Positions 46,622 through 48,512 of a stretch of 48,512 nt of DNA are shown in pieces. The notes beneath the pieces were generated by a model. The model made no database searches. It was not told the origin of the DNA and saw only the letters and a program-made list of their open reading frames with translations. Made by a program: the position numbers and the translations under genes. Source of the stretch: Hydrogenophilus sp. (GTDB taxonomy: Bacteria; Pseudomonadota; Gammaproteobacteria; Burkholderiales; Thiobacillaceae); NCBI GenBank assembly GCA_020725195.1, contig DYFL01000005.1, forward strand, positions 1 through 48,512, written 5' to 3'. The number at the start of each line of letters is the position of its first letter. Within the stretch, counting starts at the first letter, position 1.

Positions 46622-48074
46622 GGGCTTGACTCCATAGTTCCAGGGCCAGCGCGGCCTCCTCGGCATCCGAGAAGTGCAGGCGCCGGCCCGCGATTTCCTG
46701 ATAATCCTCATGGCCCTTGCCGGCGATGAGCACGATGTCCTTCGGGCCGGCCTCGGCCACCGCGATGCGGATCGCCTCGCGGCGGTCGATCACGGCGGTC
46801 TGGCCCGGCGGCATGCCCGAGAGGATCTCCGCGAGGATGTCGGCGGGGTCCTCGTTTCTGGGGTTGTCGCTGGTCACGACCACCCGGTCGGCGAGCCCGG
46901 CCGCGGTGCCGCCCATGAGCGGGCGCTTGCCGCGGTCGCGGCCGCCGCCGCAGCCGAACACGCAGGCGAGCCGGCCTTCCCCGGCGAGCGGGCGCAGCGC
47001 CGTGAGCACCTTGGCGAGCGCATCCGGGGTGTGGGCGTAGTCGACGATGACGCTCGGCCCGGCCCCGGCCTCGATCCGCTGCAGCCGCCCGGCGACGGGG
47101 CGCACCTGAGACAGCGCCGCCAGGGCATCGTTCAACGCGACCCCGCCCGCGAGCAGGGCGCCGAGGCAGGCGAGCAGGTTGTAGGCGTTGTACTCGCCGA
47201 GGAGGCCGGTCTCCAGCCGCCCGTGGCCCCAGGGCGTGGCGACCTCCATGGCGAGGCCCGTCCGGCTCATGGACAGCGCCTCGGCGCGGATCTCGCCCGC
47301 CCTGAAGCCGTAGCCCAGCACCTGGGTGCGGCCGCCCTTGAGGTCCTGCTGCAGGCGCAGGCCGAATTCGTCCTCCACGTTGAGCACCGCCCACCCGAGC
47401 CCCGGCCAGCCGAAGAGCCTGGCCTTGGCGTGGGCGTAGGCGGCCATGTCGCCGTGGTAGTCGAGGTGGTCGCGCGAGAGATTGGTGAGCACGGCGACGT
47501 CGAAATGCACGCCCGCCACCCGCCCCTGGTCCAGGGCGTGGGAGGAGACCTCCATGGAGACCGCCGCCGCCCCGGCGTCGCGGTAGCCGGCGAGCAGGCG
47601 CTGCAGGGTGACGGCGTCGGGCGTGGTGTGGCCGGTCTCGGCCAGCGCCCCCGGGAAGCCGTTGCCCAGGGTGCCCACCACCGCGGCGCGCCGCCCCAGC
47701 CGCTCCAGGGCCTGGGCGAGCCAGTGGCTGCAGGAGGTCTTGCCGTTGGTGCCGGTCACCCCGATCATCCAGAGCGCCTCCGAGGGCGCGCCGTACCAGG
47801 CCGCGGCGAGCTCTGCCGCCGCGCCCCTGAGGCCCGGCACGGCCCGGTTGTAGACCTCCCAGTCCTGCCGCCACTGGAAGCCCTCGGGCTCCCAGAGCAC
47901 GGCGGCGGCGCCGGCCTCGACGGCGGCGGCGATGTGGCTGCGCCCGTCGTGCACGGCCCCGGGGAAGGCGAGGAAGGCGTCGCCCGGCTCGACGCGGCGG
48001 CTGTCCGCGGTGAGGTGGCGCAGCGCCGGCGTGAGGGCGCGCAGTTCCCGGACCAGGTCAGGCAGCGCGCTCAT
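46608..48074 (-). CDS. murE: UDP-MurNAc-L-Ala-D-Glu: meso-diaminopimelate ligase
   Basis: Adds the third residue of the stem peptide. 488 residues. TADSRRVEPGDAF, the ATP loop VTGTNGKTSCSHW, VVDYAHTPDAL-type segment IVDYAHTPDAL and FGCGGGRDRGKRPLMG are present. The motif TSDNPRNEDP marks meso-diaminopimelate as the substrate, as expected in Gram-negatives. Start overlaps the ftsI stop (ATGA). Confidence 0.98.
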   Translation of the reverse strand: MSALPDLVRELRALTPALRHLTADSRRVEPGDAFLAFPGAVHDGRSHIAAAVEAGAAAVLWEPEGFQWRQDWEVYNRAVPGLRGAAAELAAAWYGAPSEALWMIGVTGTNGKTSCSHWLAQALERLGRRAAVVGTLGNGFPGALAETGHTTPDAVTLQRLLAGYRDAGAAAVSMEVSSHALDQGRVAGVHFDVAVLTNLSRDHLDYHGDMAAYAHAKARLFGWPGLGWAVLNVEDEFGLRLQQDLKGGRTQVLGYGFRAGEIRAEALSMSRTGLAMEVATPWGHGRLETGLLGEYNAYNLLACLGALLAGGVALNDALAALSQVRPVAGRLQRIEAGAGPSVIVDYAHTPDALAKVLTALRPLAGEGRLACVFGCGGGRDRGKRPLMGGTAAGLADRVVVTSDNPRNEDPADILAEILSGMPPGQTAVIDRREAIRIAVAEAGPKDIVLIAGKGHEDYQEIAGRRLHFSDAEEAALALELWSQAHAAT

Positions 48075-48512
48075 GCGGCCTCCGAGTCTTCGGGGACGAC
48101 CGGCCCTGCGGCGGGCGGCGCCTCCATGGGGGCGTCCGGCGGCACGGCCATGAGCCGCATCGCGCCGGCCGTCACCCGGCTGAAGACCGGCGCGGCCACC
48201 AGGCCGCCGTAGTACTGCCGGCCGGAGGGCTCGTCCACCATGACCGCCACGACGATGCGCGGGTTCGACGCCGGCGCGAGGCCGACGAAGGAGGCGATGT
48301 ACTTGTCCGGGGCATAGCGGCCGCCGACGAGCTTGTGGGCCGTGCCCGTCTTGCCGGCGACGCGGTAGCCCGTCACCCGGGCCTGGGGGGCGGTGCCGCC
48401 GTCCTGGGTCGCCAGCTCGAGCATGGCCCGCACCTCGCGTGCGGTGTGCGCGCTCATCGTGCGCTGGGCCGCGACCGCCTCGCGCCGCTTGTGCACGGTC
48501 AGGGGCGGCATC
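48071..48512 (-). CDS. ftsI: Peptidoglycan D,D-transpeptidase FtsI (3' part only)
   Basis: The last 146 codons or so of the septal class B penicillin-binding protein; the rest is beyond the right edge. GYRVAGKTGTAHKL contains the KTG active-site motif, followed by YIASFVGLAPASNPRIVVAVMVDEP and YYGGLVAAPVFSRV, which are typical of FtsI. The C-terminal tail is Pro/Ala-rich and acidic. First visible gene of the dcw series, overlapping murE. Confidence 0.96.
   Translation of the reverse strand, partial: MPPLTVHKRREAVAAQRTMSAHTAREVRAMLELATQDGGTAPQARVTGYRVAGKTGTAHKLVGGRYAPDKYIASFVGLAPASNPRIVVAVMVDEPSGRQYYGGLVAAPVFSRVTAGAMRLMAVPPDAPMEAPPAAGPVVPEDSEAA

Noticed and set aside
46622-46711. Upstream start for murF giving a 481-residue protein
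   Set aside because: The added residues lie wholly inside murE and are basic and non-homologous; MurF homology starts at [11 protein letters not shown].

Overview
The window is high-GC, gene-dense chromosomal DNA that reads as a betaproteobacterium. The evidence is the order dusB-fis-purH-purD near hemF, a complete dcw cluster ending ftsQ-ftsA-ftsZ-lpxC, a pilMNOPQ operon divergent from mrcA, a Mg-type HemB and typical betaproteobacterial protein sequences. I cannot name the species. No rRNA, tRNA, CRISPR array, prophage or transposase gene is visible. No gene-free stretch exceeds about 200 bases.

Layout. Positions 84-11588 are on the minus strand: hemA, a very large divergent class A penicillin-binding protein, hemF, a YheT-like hydrolase, and the dusB-fis-purH-purD group. 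Positions 11693-18960 hold lnt, then a selenoneine locus: senB-selD-nitronate monooxygenase (+), senA (-) and egtD (+). EgtD makes hercynine, SelD makes selenophosphate, SenB makes a selenosugar, and SenA joins it to hercynine. Positions 18957-22187 hold a ketopantoate-reductase-like gene, a class V aminotransferase, a candidate sigma-E-driven small RNA with anti-Shine-Dalgarno loops, and hemB. Positions 22209-32190 hold two tandem PilZ genes, a nucleotidyltransferase-like gene, mrcA and pilM-Q. From 32266 to the right edge, all on the minus strand, are lpxC, ftsZ, ftsA, ftsQ, ddl, murB, murC, murG, ftsW, murD, mraY, murF, murE and the 3' end of ftsI, which together make and divide the peptidoglycan wall.

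The most unusual aspect is the layer of small repeats over these conserved genes. (1) Tandem 7-base repeats, each with a different heptamer, sit between genes and mostly fold back into long hairpins (positions 1, 8512, 10177, 13276, 34417, 40030). (2) Palindromic elements lie in frame inside murB and murD, probably also inside lnt, and in several gene gaps; one family shows compensatory stem changes between its two copies. (3) At the mraY/murD and murB/ddl junctions a fossil copy of the neighbouring gene end remains, differing from the working copy almost only at silent positions and keeping the ancestral overlapping stop/start. Small insertions therefore appear to have opened once-overlapping gene junctions, with the gene ends rebuilt beyond them.

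All calls come from reading the sequence. No database search was run, so family names rest on recognised motifs and context.
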